From NCBI RefSeq assembly GCF_012910785.2, contig NZ_WTVH02000010.1:930001-994000 (forward strand): 64,000 nt of DNA, written 5' to 3'. Each line of letters begins with the position of its first letter. Position 1 is the stretch's first letter. The position numbers were made by a program, and so were the translations under genes. This DNA is from Aromatoleum buckelii. GTDB taxonomy: Bacteria > Pseudomonadota > Gammaproteobacteria > Burkholderiales > Rhodocyclaceae. The notes beneath the pieces are model-generated. The model had not been told where the DNA came from, did no database searches, and worked only from the letters and a program-made list of their open reading frames with translations. Below, piece by piece: positions 27,561 through 36,734 of this stretch.

Positions 27561-27758
27561 ATGCGCAAGGGTCTTGCCGGACAGCGGCTGGTGGCGGTTT
27601 TCCTGACCGGCGTGCTGCTGTTCAACTATCCGGTGCTTTCACTGTTCGACCGGCCGGAGCCTTTTCTCGGCCTGCCGACGCTGTGGGTTTTCCTGTTCGG
27701 CATCTGGGCGCTGCTGCTGGTCGCAGTCGCGTGGATCGTCGAGCGTGGCGCACGCTGA
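27561..27758 (+). CDS. Small two-helix membrane protein
   Basis: A 65-aa protein with two transmembrane helices (about 10-26 and 40-60) and a conserved-looking LFNYPVLSLFDRPEPFLGLP loop. GAGGAG lies just before the ATG at 27561. It ends 11 bp before the symporter-kinase hybrid, so it is probably a partner subunit of that protein, much like the small subunits that accompany some sodium:solute symporters. No family name can be assigned with certainty. Confidence 0.7.
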   Translation: MRKGLAGQRLVAVFLTGVLLFNYPVLSLFDRPEPFLGLPTLWVFLFGIWALLLVAVAWIVERGAR

Positions 27759-27769
27759 GGATCGGCCGC

Positions 27770-30526
27770 ATGCTCACCGGCACTGTCGTCGTCGCTGTCT
27801 CGTTCGCCTACCTGCTGCTCCTTTTCGCCGTCGCCTATTTCGCTGATCGCCGCGCGGAGCAGGGGCGCTCGGTGATCTCGAATCCGTGGACCTACGCGCT
27901 ATCGCTCGGAGTGTATTGCACGGCGTGGACCTATTTCGGCAGCGTCGGTCGCGCGGCTTCCGGCGGCGTGTGGTTCCTGCCGATCTATCTCGGCCCGACG
28001 CTGGCGATGACCGTGTCGTGGATCGTGATGCTGAAGATGATCCGCATCGCCAAAACCTACCGCATCACGTCGATCGCCGACTTCATCGCCAGCCGCTACG
28101 GCAAGAGCCATCTGCTCGGCGGGCTGGTCACGATCATCGCGGTGGTCGGGATGGTCCCGTACATCGCGCTGCAGCTGAAGGCGATTTCGAGCGGCTACGC
28201 AGTGCTCACCGGGGAGCGCGACGGGCAGTTCCTTGCGCTCGCCCGCGGCAGCTGGGTCGGCGACAGCACGCTGTACGTCGCGCTGACGCTTGCGGTGTTC
28301 ACCGTCCTGTTCGGCGCGCGCCACCTCGATGCGACCGAGCGGCACGAAGGCATGGTCGCGGCGATCGCGTTCGAATCGGTCGTCAAGCTGCTCGCGTTTC
28401 TGGTCCTCGGCGTGTTCGTCACGTACGGCATGTACGACGGTTTCGGCGATCTCTTCACGCGCGCATTCGCCCACCCCGAGCTCGCCGGGCTCCTCACCGT
28501 CGAAAGCGCCAGCGGCGCCGGCTATGGCGGCTGGTTCACGCTGACCCTGCTGGCGATGCTGTCGGTGATTTTCCTGCCGCGGCAGTTCCAGGTCATGGTG
28601 GTCGAAAACGTGAACGAACAGCACCTGCGCCGCGCGACCTGGCTGTTCCCGACGTATCTGTTCCTGATCAACATCTTCGTGCTGCCGATCGCGCTCGGCG
28701 GGCTGCTGTTTTTCGGTCGCGGCATGGTCGACCCCGACACTTTCGTGCTGTCGCTGCCGCTCGCCCATGGTCACAGCGCGCTGGCGCTGCTCGCGTTTGT
28801 CGGCGGACTGTCCGCCGCGACCGGAATGGTCATCGTCGAGACGATCGCGGTGTCGACGATGGTATGCAACGATCTCGTGATGCCGCTCGTGCTGCGCAGC
28901 CGCAGCTTCAACCGTACGGCGCACGGCGATCTTACCGGCCTGCTGCTGGGAATCCGGCGCGGCGCGATCCTGGCGGTGCTGCTGCTCGGTTATCTGTATT
29001 TCCGCCTCGCCGGCGAAGCCTATGCGCTGGTCAGCATCGGCTTGATCAGCTTCGCCGCGGTCGCGCAGTTCGCCCCCGTGATGCTCGGTGGAATGTACTG
29101 GCGCGGCGGCACGCGCGAAGGAGCACTGGCCGGACTGCTCGCCGGTTTCGTCGTCTGGGCCTATACGCTGATGCTGCCGTCGGTGGCGAAATCCGGGTGG
29201 CTCGATCCGACGTTCCTCGAACACGGCCTGTTCGGCATCGCGCTCCTCAGGCCCGAGCAGTTGTTCGGACTGCAGGGGCTCGACAACATCAGCCATGCAC
29301 TGTTCTGGAGCCTCGCGGCAAACATCGCCTGCTATCTTTTCGTCTCGCTGCTGCGCGCGCCGACCGGGCAGGAGGCGAGCCAGGCGACGCTTTTCGTCGA
29401 TGTCTTCCGGCGCGGCCGCACGTCCCCGGCGATGTTCTGGCGCGGCAGCGCGCAGGTGCGGGATCTCCTGCCGCTGGTGGCGCGCTTTCTCGGCACCGCC
29501 CGAGCGGAGCGCGCTTTCACCGACTACGCCCGCCAGCGCGGGTTCAGCGGCATCCCACAGATCCAGCCCGATGCCGGGCTCGTGCAGTTCGCCGAGACGC
29601 AACTCGCCGGTGCGATCGGCAGCGCGTCCGCGCGCGTCATGGTGGCGTCGGTCGTGCAGGAGGAGCCGCTGGGACTCGACGAAGTGATGGACATCCTCGA
29701 CGAGGCCTCGCAGGTGCGCGCGTACTCGCACGAACTCGAGGAGAAGTCGCGGGCGCTCGAAGCGGCCACTGCCGAACTGCGGGCGGCCAACGAGCGGCTG
29801 AAGGAACTCGACCGGCTCAAGGACGACTTCATGTCGTCGGTGTCGCATGAACTGCGCACGCCGCTGACGTCGATCCGCGCATTCTCCGAAATGCTGCTCG
29901 ACGATCCCGACATCGCCGTCCCGGACCGGATGCGATTTCTCGGCATCATCGTGTCCGAAACCGAGCGCCTCACGCGCCTCGTGAACCAGGTGCTCGACCT
30001 GGCGAAGATCGAGTCCGGCCATGCGGAGTGGCACAACAGCGACATCGACATGCGCGCCCTCGTCGAGCAGGCCGTCGACACCACGGCCCAGCTGTTCCGC
30101 GACCGCGGCGCAACGGTCGAGCTGGTGCTGCCGGACGAAGCGCCGCACCTGAAGGCGGACCACGACCGGCTGGTGCAGGTGATGCTGAACCTGCTGTCGA
30201 ACGCGGCGAAGTTCGTGCCGCAGGGGGCGGGCCGCATCCGCGTCGCGCTGACGTCCGAAGCCGGGCAGGTGCGCGTCGAGGTGTCGGACAACGGGCCGGG
30301 CATCCCGCCGGAGCTGCACGGCGTGATATTCGAGAAGTTCCGGCAGGGTGGAGACGAGCGTTCGCGGCCGCAGGGCACCGGCCTCGGGCTGCCCATCAGC
30401 CGTCAGATCGTCGAGCATTTCGGCGGGCGGCTATGGGTGGAATCGTCGCCGGGGCGGGGCACGGTATTTACGTTCGTGCTGCCGCTGCACGCTCCCCATC
30501 CCGACGCGGTGGCTGTCGTGCAATGA
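27770..30526 (+). CDS. Sodium:solute symporter-histidine kinase hybrid (CrbS/CbrA-like)
   Basis: A 918-aa inner-membrane sensor. Residues 1 to about 560 form a 13-helix SSS transporter module (ALSLGVYCTAWTYFGSVGRA, RHLDATERHEGM), followed by a coiled linker, the phosphoacceptor box FMSSVSHELRTPLTSIR, the N box VMLNLLSNAAKF and the G boxes VSDNGPGIP and GTGLGLPI. Related hybrids are CrbS, MxtR and CbrA; CrbS controls acs in vibrios. Its place right after acsA supports acetate or carboxylate sensing. The partner receiver follows 29 bp downstream. Confidence 0.9.
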   Translation: MLTGTVVVAVSFAYLLLLFAVAYFADRRAEQGRSVISNPWTYALSLGVYCTAWTYFGSVGRAASGGVWFLPIYLGPTLAMTVSWIVMLKMIRIAKTYRITSIADFIASRYGKSHLLGGLVTIIAVVGMVPYIALQLKAISSGYAVLTGERDGQFLALARGSWVGDSTLYVALTLAVFTVLFGARHLDATERHEGMVAAIAFESVVKLLAFLVLGVFVTYGMYDGFGDLFTRAFAHPELAGLLTVESASGAGYGGWFTLTLLAMLSVIFLPRQFQVMVVENVNEQHLRRATWLFPTYLFLINIFVLPIALGGLLFFGRGMVDPDTFVLSLPLAHGHSALALLAFVGGLSAATGMVIVETIAVSTMVCNDLVMPLVLRSRSFNRTAHGDLTGLLLGIRRGAILAVLLLGYLYFRLAGEAYALVSIGLISFAAVAQFAPVMLGGMYWRGGTREGALAGLLAGFVVWAYTLMLPSVAKSGWLDPTFLEHGLFGIALLRPEQLFGLQGLDNISHALFWSLAANIACYLFVSLLRAPTGQEASQATLFVDVFRRGRTSPAMFWRGSAQVRDLLPLVARFLGTARAERAFTDYARQRGFSGIPQIQPDAGLVQFAETQLAGAIGSASARVMVASVVQEEPLGLDEVMDILDEASQVRAYSHELEEKSRALEAATAELRAANERLKELDRLKDDFMSSVSHELRTPLTSIRAFSEMLLDDPDIAVPDRMRFLGIIVSETERLTRLVNQVLDLAKIESGHAEWHNSDIDMRALVEQAVDTTAQLFRDRGATVELVLPDEAPHLKADHDRLVQVMLNLLSNAAKFVPQGAGRIRVALTSEAGQVRVEVSDNGPGIPPELHGVIFEKFRQGGDERSRPQGTGLGLPISRQIVEHFGGRLWVESSPGRGTVFTFVLPLHAPHPDAVAVVQ

Positions 30527-30555
30527 CATAGAATACGCGGGAGAGAGGGAGAAGC

Positions 30556-30927
30556 ATGGCCAAAAAGATACTGATCGCCGACGACGAACAGAACATCGTC
30601 ATTTCGCTCGAATTCCTGATGAAGCGCGAAGGATATGAGGTTTCGATCGCCACCGATGGCGAGGAGGCCGTCGCGCGAATTCGCGCCGAGTTGCCCGACT
30701 TGGTGCTGCTCGACGTGATGATGCCGAAGAAAAGCGGGTTCGAGGTGTGCCAGGAAATCAAGGCCGATCCCGACCTGCAGTCGGTGCGCATCCTGATGCT
30801 GACGGCAAAAGGGCGCGACGCTGAGGTTGCCAAGGGGCTGGCGCTGGGGGCCGACGCCTACATGACCAAGCCGTTCTCGACGAAGGAGTTGGTGGAACGC
30901 GTGCGCAGCATGCTCGCGGCGGGCTGA
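30556..30927 (+). CDS. Single-domain response regulator (receiver only)
   Basis: A 123-aa CheY-like receiver: ADDEQN acidic pair, phosphoacceptor Asp in LVLLDVMMPKKSG, switch Thr in LMLTAKG and Lys in YMTKPFS. There is no output domain, so it must signal by protein contact or phosphotransfer. In related CrbS/CrbR systems the regulator carries a DNA-binding domain; here that domain is missing or encoded elsewhere. It ends 3 bp before the sensor-exonuclease gene, so the three genes form one operon. Confidence 0.9.
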   Translation: MAKKILIADDEQNIVISLEFLMKREGYEVSIATDGEEAVARIRAELPDLVLLDVMMPKKSGFEVCQEIKADPDLQSVRILMLTAKGRDAEVAKGLALGADAYMTKPFSTKELVERVRSMLAAG

Positions 30928-30930
30928 CGG

Positions 30931-33099
30931 ATGACGGCACGCAGGCGTTTCCTGCTGGCGGTGATCGTCCTGGCGTTGCTGATGACCGGCCCGTTCGTCG
31001 TCACCGCACTGCTGGTCTGGCTGGAGACGAGGGAAGGCAGCAGGGAACTGCTGATCGACGTGATCGCACCGCACCTGCCGCTGGGGGCGCTGATGACCCT
31101 GATGGGATTCGTCATGGGCATCGCCGTGCTGCGCAACCTTTTTCGGCGCTACGTGCAGGGCCTTCTGACGATGGGGGAGAACCTCAACCTGATGCTCGGC
31201 GCGAATCGCGAGTTCCGCGTCAAGGAGGACGGGCCGCCGGAAGTGAGGGCGCTGGCGCGCTACGTCAACGCCCTGGCCGAACAGCGCGACGCGCTGCTGC
31301 AGGACGTCGAGGCGCAGATCGCGCGAGCGAAGGAGTCGCTCGAGGAAGAGAAGAATCGCCTCGCCGCGCTGATGTCCGAGCTGACGCAAAGCGTGCTCGT
31401 CTGCAACCTCGACGGACGCATCCTGCTCTACAACAACCGTGCGCGCACGCAGTTCCGCTCGCTGTCGCAGGCCCCGACGGTGGCGAACGGCGGCGAGCTG
31501 ATCGGGCTCGGGCGTTCGATCTACGGCGTGTTCGACCGCAACCTGATCAGCCACGCGCTCGAGAGCATCCAGCATCGGCTGCAGCGCAGCAACGTGCAGC
31601 CGGTGGCGAAGTTCGTCACCACGACGCGTGCCGGCCACCTGCTGCGGGCGCAGATGGCGCCGGTGCTGTCGGTGGCGCAAGAGGGCGTCGCCGAGCGCAG
31701 CATGACCGGGTTCATCCTGATGCTCGACGACATCACGCGCAATTTCGAGAACGAATCCCGCCGCGACCAGATGCTGCACACGCTGACCGAGGGCAACCGG
31801 GCGGCGCTGGCGAACGTGCGGGCAGCGGCGGAAATGCTCGACTACCCCGATCTGCAGAGCGAGCTGCAGGAGCGGTTTCGCAAGGTCATTCGCGACGAGG
31901 TCCGCGCGATGAGCCGGCGTCTCGACGAAACCGCGAACGAGTTCGCCGATGCGCTGAAGGCGCGCTGGCCGCTCGAGGAGATGCTGGGCGCGGACCTCGT
32001 CGCCGCGGCGCAGCGGCGCATCGTCAAGGTGCTGAAGGTGCCGGCCAAGCTCGAGGAGGTCGACGAGTCGCTGTGGGTGAAAGTCGATAGCTTCTCGCTG
32101 CTGCAGGCGCTGACTTACCTCGCGAGCCGGCTGTCCGACGAGTTCGAGATACGCGAAGTGCGTTTCCGGCTGAGCGGGGCGGAGCGCCTGGTGCACCTCG
32201 ACCTGATCTGGTCGGGGCAGGCGATGAGCACCGAGACGGTGATGAGCTGGGAACTCGAGCCGATGCGCTTCGCCGACGAAAGCAGCCCGCTCACCGTGCG
32301 CGACGTCATCGAGCGCAATGACGGCGAGATGTGGCTGGAGCGCGAGAAGGTGCGCCACCGCGCGTTCTTCCGCATCGTGCTGCCGGCCGCGCTGCCGCAG
32401 GAGGAACTCGATCCAGCGGCGTTCCTTCACGGCGAGGCGCGGCCGGAATACTACGATTTCGACCTCTTCAAATGGTCGGAAAAATCACACGCGCTCGAGG
32501 ATCGCCTGCTCAGCGAACTGACCTACACCGTCTTCGACACCGAAACGACCGGGCTCGACCCGTCGAAAGGCGACGAGATCATCCAAATCGGCGCGACGCG
32601 CATCGTCAACGGCAAGCTGCTGCGCCAGGAATCCTTCGAGCAGCTGATCGACCCGGGGCGTGGGCTGTCGCCGGAGTCGGTCAAGATCCACGGCATCACC
32701 CCCGACATGCTCGCCGGGCAGCCGCCGATCGCCAGGGTGCTGCCGGCATTCCACGCGTTCGCGCAGGACACAGTGCTGATCGCGCACAACGCGGCGTTCG
32801 ACATGCGCTTCCTGCAGCTCAAGGAGACCATGACGGGCCTGCGCTTCGACCAGCCGGTGCTCGACACGCTGCTGCTGTCGGCGGTGGTCCATCCGAACCA
32901 GGATTCGCACCGCCTCGAGGCGATCGCGGAGCGCCTCAATCTGACGATCGTCGGTCGGCACACCGCGCTCGGCGACGCCATCGTGACCGCCGAAGTGCTG
33001 CTGAAGCTGATCCCGCTGCTCGCCGAAAAAGGCATCCACACGCTCGGCGAGGCGCGCCGGGCGGCTGAAAAATCGTATTACGCGAGGGTCAAATATTGA
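30931..33099 (+). CDS. Membrane sensor fused to DnaQ-type 3'-5' exonuclease
   Basis: A 722-aa fusion. Two N-terminal transmembrane helices (about 6-31 and 47-70) lead to a HAMP-like helix pair, a PAS-type domain (about 145-270), a helical segment with a kinase-like dimerisation look but no HELRTP box, and a degenerate ATPase-like region (about 340-500). The C-terminal domain (about 530-700) is a DEDDh exonuclease with all motifs: VFDTETTG, AHNAAFDMRF and HTALGDA. The nuclease thus looks active while the kinase half looks inactive. It lies 3 bp after a lone receiver, so phosphorelay input to a nuclease is a possibility. Confidence 0.85.
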   Translation: MTARRRFLLAVIVLALLMTGPFVVTALLVWLETREGSRELLIDVIAPHLPLGALMTLMGFVMGIAVLRNLFRRYVQGLLTMGENLNLMLGANREFRVKEDGPPEVRALARYVNALAEQRDALLQDVEAQIARAKESLEEEKNRLAALMSELTQSVLVCNLDGRILLYNNRARTQFRSLSQAPTVANGGELIGLGRSIYGVFDRNLISHALESIQHRLQRSNVQPVAKFVTTTRAGHLLRAQMAPVLSVAQEGVAERSMTGFILMLDDITRNFENESRRDQMLHTLTEGNRAALANVRAAAEMLDYPDLQSELQERFRKVIRDEVRAMSRRLDETANEFADALKARWPLEEMLGADLVAAAQRRIVKVLKVPAKLEEVDESLWVKVDSFSLLQALTYLASRLSDEFEIREVRFRLSGAERLVHLDLIWSGQAMSTETVMSWELEPMRFADESSPLTVRDVIERNDGEMWLEREKVRHRAFFRIVLPAALPQEELDPAAFLHGEARPEYYDFDLFKWSEKSHALEDRLLSELTYTVFDTETTGLDPSKGDEIIQIGATRIVNGKLLRQESFEQLIDPGRGLSPESVKIHGITPDMLAGQPPIARVLPAFHAFAQDTVLIAHNAAFDMRFLQLKETMTGLRFDQPVLDTLLLSAVVHPNQDSHRLEAIAERLNLTIVGRHTALGDAIVTAEVLLKLIPLLAEKGIHTLGEARRAAEKSYYARVKY

Positions 33100-33169
33100 A
33101 ACCCGAACGGGTGGCTGGGGTTACGGTGTGCGGGTTGCAGGCCCGTCAATGGACTGAAGCGGTGCGCCC

Positions 33170-35251
33170 TTGACCACGCAGTCCGCCTTTGGCCGCCGCC
33201 TGCGGCGCTATTACGGCTGGTACACCGGCAGCTTCCTCGCGTTCGTCGGGCTGCTCGCGATCGGCGAACAGTTCGGCATGTCGCCGGGCGTCATCGGGCA
33301 CGTGTTCCTGTTCGCGACGATCGCGATCTATGCCGGCATCGGTGTCATGAGCCGCACCTCCGACGTGTCGGAGTATTACGTTGCCGGCCGGCGCGTTCCG
33401 GCGGTCTTCAACGGCATGGCCACCGCCGCCGACTGGATGAGCGCGGCGTCCTACATCGGCCTGGCCGGCACGCTGTACTTTTCCGGCTTCGAAGGCCTCG
33501 CGTTCGTCACCGGCTGGACGGGCGGCTTCGTTCTCGTCGCGCTGCTGCTCGCGCCCTACCTGCGCAAGTTCGGCCAATACACGATTCCCGACTTCCTCGG
33601 CGCACGCTACGAAGGCAATGTCGCGCGCATCGTCGGTCTCGTCGCGACGGTGCTCGCGAGCTTCGTCTATCTCGTCGCGCAGATCTACGGCGTGGGCCTG
33701 ATCACCAGCCGCTTCGTCAGCGTCGAGTTCGAGATCGGCCTGTTCGTCGGCCTCGCGGGCATCCTCGTCTGTTCGTTCCTCGGCGGCATGCGCGCCGTGA
33801 CATGGACGCAGGTCGCCCAGTACGTGATCCTCATCGTCGCCTACCTCGTGCCGGTGGTGATCCTGTCGTACAAGGTCACCGGCGTGCCGGTTCCCCCGGC
33901 AGTATATGGCAGCGTGCTCGACCGGCTTTCCGCCAAGGAGACCGAGCTGTTCGTCGAGCCGCGCGAAATCGAGGTGCGCGAACGCTTCGGCCAGCGCGCG
34001 GCGGATTACGAGGCGAAGATCGCCGCGCTGCCGGATTCGCTCGAGGAAGAACGGCGCTCGCTGATCGAACGCCTGAACCGGCTGCGCATCGACAATGCCG
34101 CGGCGCGCGAAATCGCGCACGCCGAACGGGCGCTGCGCGATCTGCCGAAGACGCCCGACCAGGCGCGGGCGACGTGGGAGCAGGCGCGCGTCGAGGCCGC
34201 CGCGCGGTCGCGGCCGCCGCCCCGCCACGCCGAAGCCCACCCCGGCGACACGCCGGTGCAAAAGCGCGTCGCGCGCAACAACTTCCTCGCGCTGGTGTTC
34301 GTGCTGATGATCGGCACCGCTGCCTTGCCGCACGTGCTCGTGCGCTACTACACCACGCCGGGAGTCGTGGAGGCGCGGCGCTCGGTGTTCTGGTCGCTGT
34401 TCTTCATCTTCCTGCTGTACGTCACGGCGCCGGCCTACGCGGTGTTCGCGAAGTGGGAGGTGTACAACAACATCATCGGATCGAGTCTTTCGCTGCTGCC
34501 GAACTGGGTGGCCTCGTGGGGCAAGGTCGGGATGGTCGCGATCGAGGACATCAATGGCGACGGCATCCTGCAGCTGGCCGAACTGCGGCTCAACACCGAC
34601 GTGATCCTGCTCGCGACGCCGGAGATCGCCGGCCTGCCGTACGTCGTGTCGGGGCTGGTCGCGGCGGGCGGACTCGCGGCCGCGCTGTCAACTGCGGACG
34701 GGCTGCTGCTGACGATCTCGAACGCGTTGTCGCACGATTTCTATTACAAGGTCGTCAATCCGCGCGCCTCCACGCAGCGCCGGCTCGTGATCGCGAAATC
34801 CCAGCTGCTCGTCGTCGCGGTGATTGCGGCGTGGGTCGCATCGATGCGCCCCGACAACATCCTGTTCATGGTCGGCCTCGCGTTCTCGATTGCCGCCGCC
34901 GCGTTCTTTCCCGCGCTGGTGCTGGGAATCTTCTGGAAGCGGGCGAACCGCCCCGGAGCGGTTGCCGGCATGCTGGCCGGGCTCGTCGTCACGCTGTACT
35001 ACGCGGTGCGCACCCATCCGTTCTTCGGCGGTTCGATGGCACAGGCCTGGTTCGACATCAACCCGATCTCGGCCGGCGTGTTCGGTGTGCCGCTCGGCTT
35101 CGCGACGATCGTGCTGGTGAGCCTGCTGACCCGCCCGCCGTCGCAGGAGATCCAGGATCTCGTCGATTACGTCCGTTATCCACGGCTCCCGGCGGAGGAC
35201 AGCGAGGCGCAGCCGGACTCCGTCGCAGTGCGACGCCGAACTCAGAGCTGA
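33170..35251 (+). CDS. Sodium:solute symporter, VC_2705-like (acetate/lactate permease type)
   Basis: A 693-aa inner-membrane transporter of the SSS family. SEYYVAGRRVPAVFNGMATAADWMSAASYIG and YTIPDFLGARY are strong ActP-like signatures. An insertion of about 120 residues (about 250-370) is charged and coiled-coil-like, and an EF-hand-type loop DINGDGILQLAE (460-471) follows later. Both fit the large-insert VC_2705 subfamily. The start is a TTG at 33170, since no in-frame ATG or GTG is suitable. With acsA and the hybrid kinase it suggests uptake of acetate or another short carboxylate. It overlaps the convergent GntR gene by 10 bp. Confidence 0.85.
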   Translation: MTTQSAFGRRLRRYYGWYTGSFLAFVGLLAIGEQFGMSPGVIGHVFLFATIAIYAGIGVMSRTSDVSEYYVAGRRVPAVFNGMATAADWMSAASYIGLAGTLYFSGFEGLAFVTGWTGGFVLVALLLAPYLRKFGQYTIPDFLGARYEGNVARIVGLVATVLASFVYLVAQIYGVGLITSRFVSVEFEIGLFVGLAGILVCSFLGGMRAVTWTQVAQYVILIVAYLVPVVILSYKVTGVPVPPAVYGSVLDRLSAKETELFVEPREIEVRERFGQRAADYEAKIAALPDSLEEERRSLIERLNRLRIDNAAAREIAHAERALRDLPKTPDQARATWEQARVEAAARSRPPPRHAEAHPGDTPVQKRVARNNFLALVFVLMIGTAALPHVLVRYYTTPGVVEARRSVFWSLFFIFLLYVTAPAYAVFAKWEVYNNIIGSSLSLLPNWVASWGKVGMVAIEDINGDGILQLAELRLNTDVILLATPEIAGLPYVVSGLVAAGGLAAALSTADGLLLTISNALSHDFYYKVVNPRASTQRRLVIAKSQLLVVAVIAAWVASMRPDNILFMVGLAFSIAAAAFFPALVLGIFWKRANRPGAVAGMLAGLVVTLYYAVRTHPFFGGSMAQAWFDINPISAGVFGVPLGFATIVLVSLLTRPPSQEIQDLVDYVRYPRLPAEDSEAQPDSVAVRRRTQS

Positions 35252-36654
35252 TCGGCGATCATTCCGCCGAGGGTCGCCATCGCGCTGTCGAACCGGGCGG
35301 ACCACGGATGGCCGAAGTTCAGGCGGATGCAGTTGCGATACTCGCGTTTGGCCGAGAAGATCGGTCCGGGCGCGATGCTGATGCCGCCAGCGAGCGCGGT
35401 CCGGTGCAGCGCGAGCGCATCGAGCCGGGGTGGCAGTTCGACCCATACCAGATAGCCACCGCGGGGCCGTGCAAAGCGTATGTCGTCCGGAAAATGACGC
35501 TCGATCGCCGCGGCCATCGCCGCTTCCTGTACTTCGAGTACCGAGCGCAGCCGGCGCAGGTGGGTATCGAATGCGCCGTGCCGCAGGAAATCGGCGAGCG
35601 CGATCTGTACCGGAATCGTCGTTGCGAGACTCGTCGAGATTTTCAGCCGCTGGATCTTCTGCGCGAACCGGCCGGCAGCGACCCAGCCGACGCGGTAGCC
35701 GGGCGCGAGGCATTTCGAGAAACTCGACACGTGCAGCACGAGTCCGCTCGTATCGAGCGATTTCGCCGCGAGTGGTGCCTGCTTGCCGAAGTACAGTTCC
35801 GCATAGGTGTCGTCCTCGATCAGCGGCACGTCGTGCCGCCGCAGCAGTTCGACCAGCGCGCGGCGGTTGTCGTTCGGCACCAGCGCGCCCAGCGGATTCT
35901 GGAAGTTCAGCATCAGCAGGCAGGCTTTGACCGGGTGCTGGCGCAGCGCGTCGGCGAGCCCGGTGAGGCTGACGCCTTCGCGCGGGTGGGTCGGGATCTC
36001 GACGACCCGCAGCCCGAGCCGCTCGATCGCCTGCAGGCCGGCATAGAAGGTCGGCGACTCGACCGCGATGAGGTCGCCGGGACGCGTGACCGCCTGCAGG
36101 CACAGGTTCAGCGCCTCCATCGCGCCCGAAGTGATGACGATCTCGCCCGGTGGCACGGCGACGCCGCCGGTCAGGTAGCGCAGCGAGATCTGGCGCAGCA
36201 GTTCCTCGTTGCCGGGCGGCAGGTCGGTGACCGTCGACAGCGGGTCCAGGTGGCGCGCGGCAGCGGCGAGATAGCGGCCGAGCTTCGCCAGCGGGTACAG
36301 GTGAGGGCTCGTAAAGCTCGATCCGAACGGCACGACCGTCGGGTCCTTGACTGACTCGAGGATCTCGAAAATGAAGTCGCTGACGTTCAACTCCGTGGAC
36401 CGGCTGACCGGGCGCGTGACCTGCGGCTCGGGCAGCGGCTGGCGCAGGCGCGGCCGCACGTAATACCCCGACTTCGGCCGCGCCTCGATCAGCCCGCGGC
36501 TCTCGAGCTGGTAATAGGCTTTCAGCACCGTCGAAGCGCTCAAGTGCTGGGATCGGCACGCCTGGCGCACCGACGGCAGCCGCTCGCCGGCACGCAGCAC
36601 GCCCTCGCGGATGCGCTGTTCGATGTCCAGCGTCAGGCGGTCATAAAGATTCAT
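35242..36654 (-). CDS. GntR/MocR-type regulator with aminotransferase domain
   Basis: A 470-aa PLP-binding transcription factor. The N-terminal GntR winged helix (YDRLTLDIEQRIREGVLRAGERLPSVRQAC...LSASTVLKAYYQLESRGLI) spans about 1-75. The class I aminotransferase-like domain follows, with NFQNPLG, EDDTYAELYFG and the PLP lysine in SSFSKCLAPGYRVGW. The sequence most resembles the PdxR/MocR regulators. The target is not evident. The start at 36654 gives the normal N-terminus. It converges on the symporter gene with a 10-bp overlap. Confidence 0.88.
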   Translation of the reverse strand: MNLYDRLTLDIEQRIREGVLRAGERLPSVRQACRSQHLSASTVLKAYYQLESRGLIEARPKSGYYVRPRLRQPLPEPQVTRPVSRSTELNVSDFIFEILESVKDPTVVPFGSSFTSPHLYPLAKLGRYLAAAARHLDPLSTVTDLPPGNEELLRQISLRYLTGGVAVPPGEIVITSGAMEALNLCLQAVTRPGDLIAVESPTFYAGLQAIERLGLRVVEIPTHPREGVSLTGLADALRQHPVKACLLMLNFQNPLGALVPNDNRRALVELLRRHDVPLIEDDTYAELYFGKQAPLAAKSLDTSGLVLHVSSFSKCLAPGYRVGWVAAGRFAQKIQRLKISTSLATTIPVQIALADFLRHGAFDTHLRRLRSVLEVQEAAMAAAIERHFPDDIRFARPRGGYLVWVELPPRLDALALHRTALAGGISIAPGPIFSAKREYRNCIRLNFGHPWSARFDSAMATLGGMIADQL

Positions 36655-36734
36655 CCGCTTCCTCGTGCTCGCCGTGTTTTCGCGGGCGGCTCCCCATCGA
36701 ATCACAATCTTCCGGCCGGCAATCGCGACGTTTT

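Noticed and set aside
27899-30418. Minus-strand frame of 839 codons
   Set aside because: It is antisense to the symporter-kinase hybrid, whose transporter and kinase motifs are complete.
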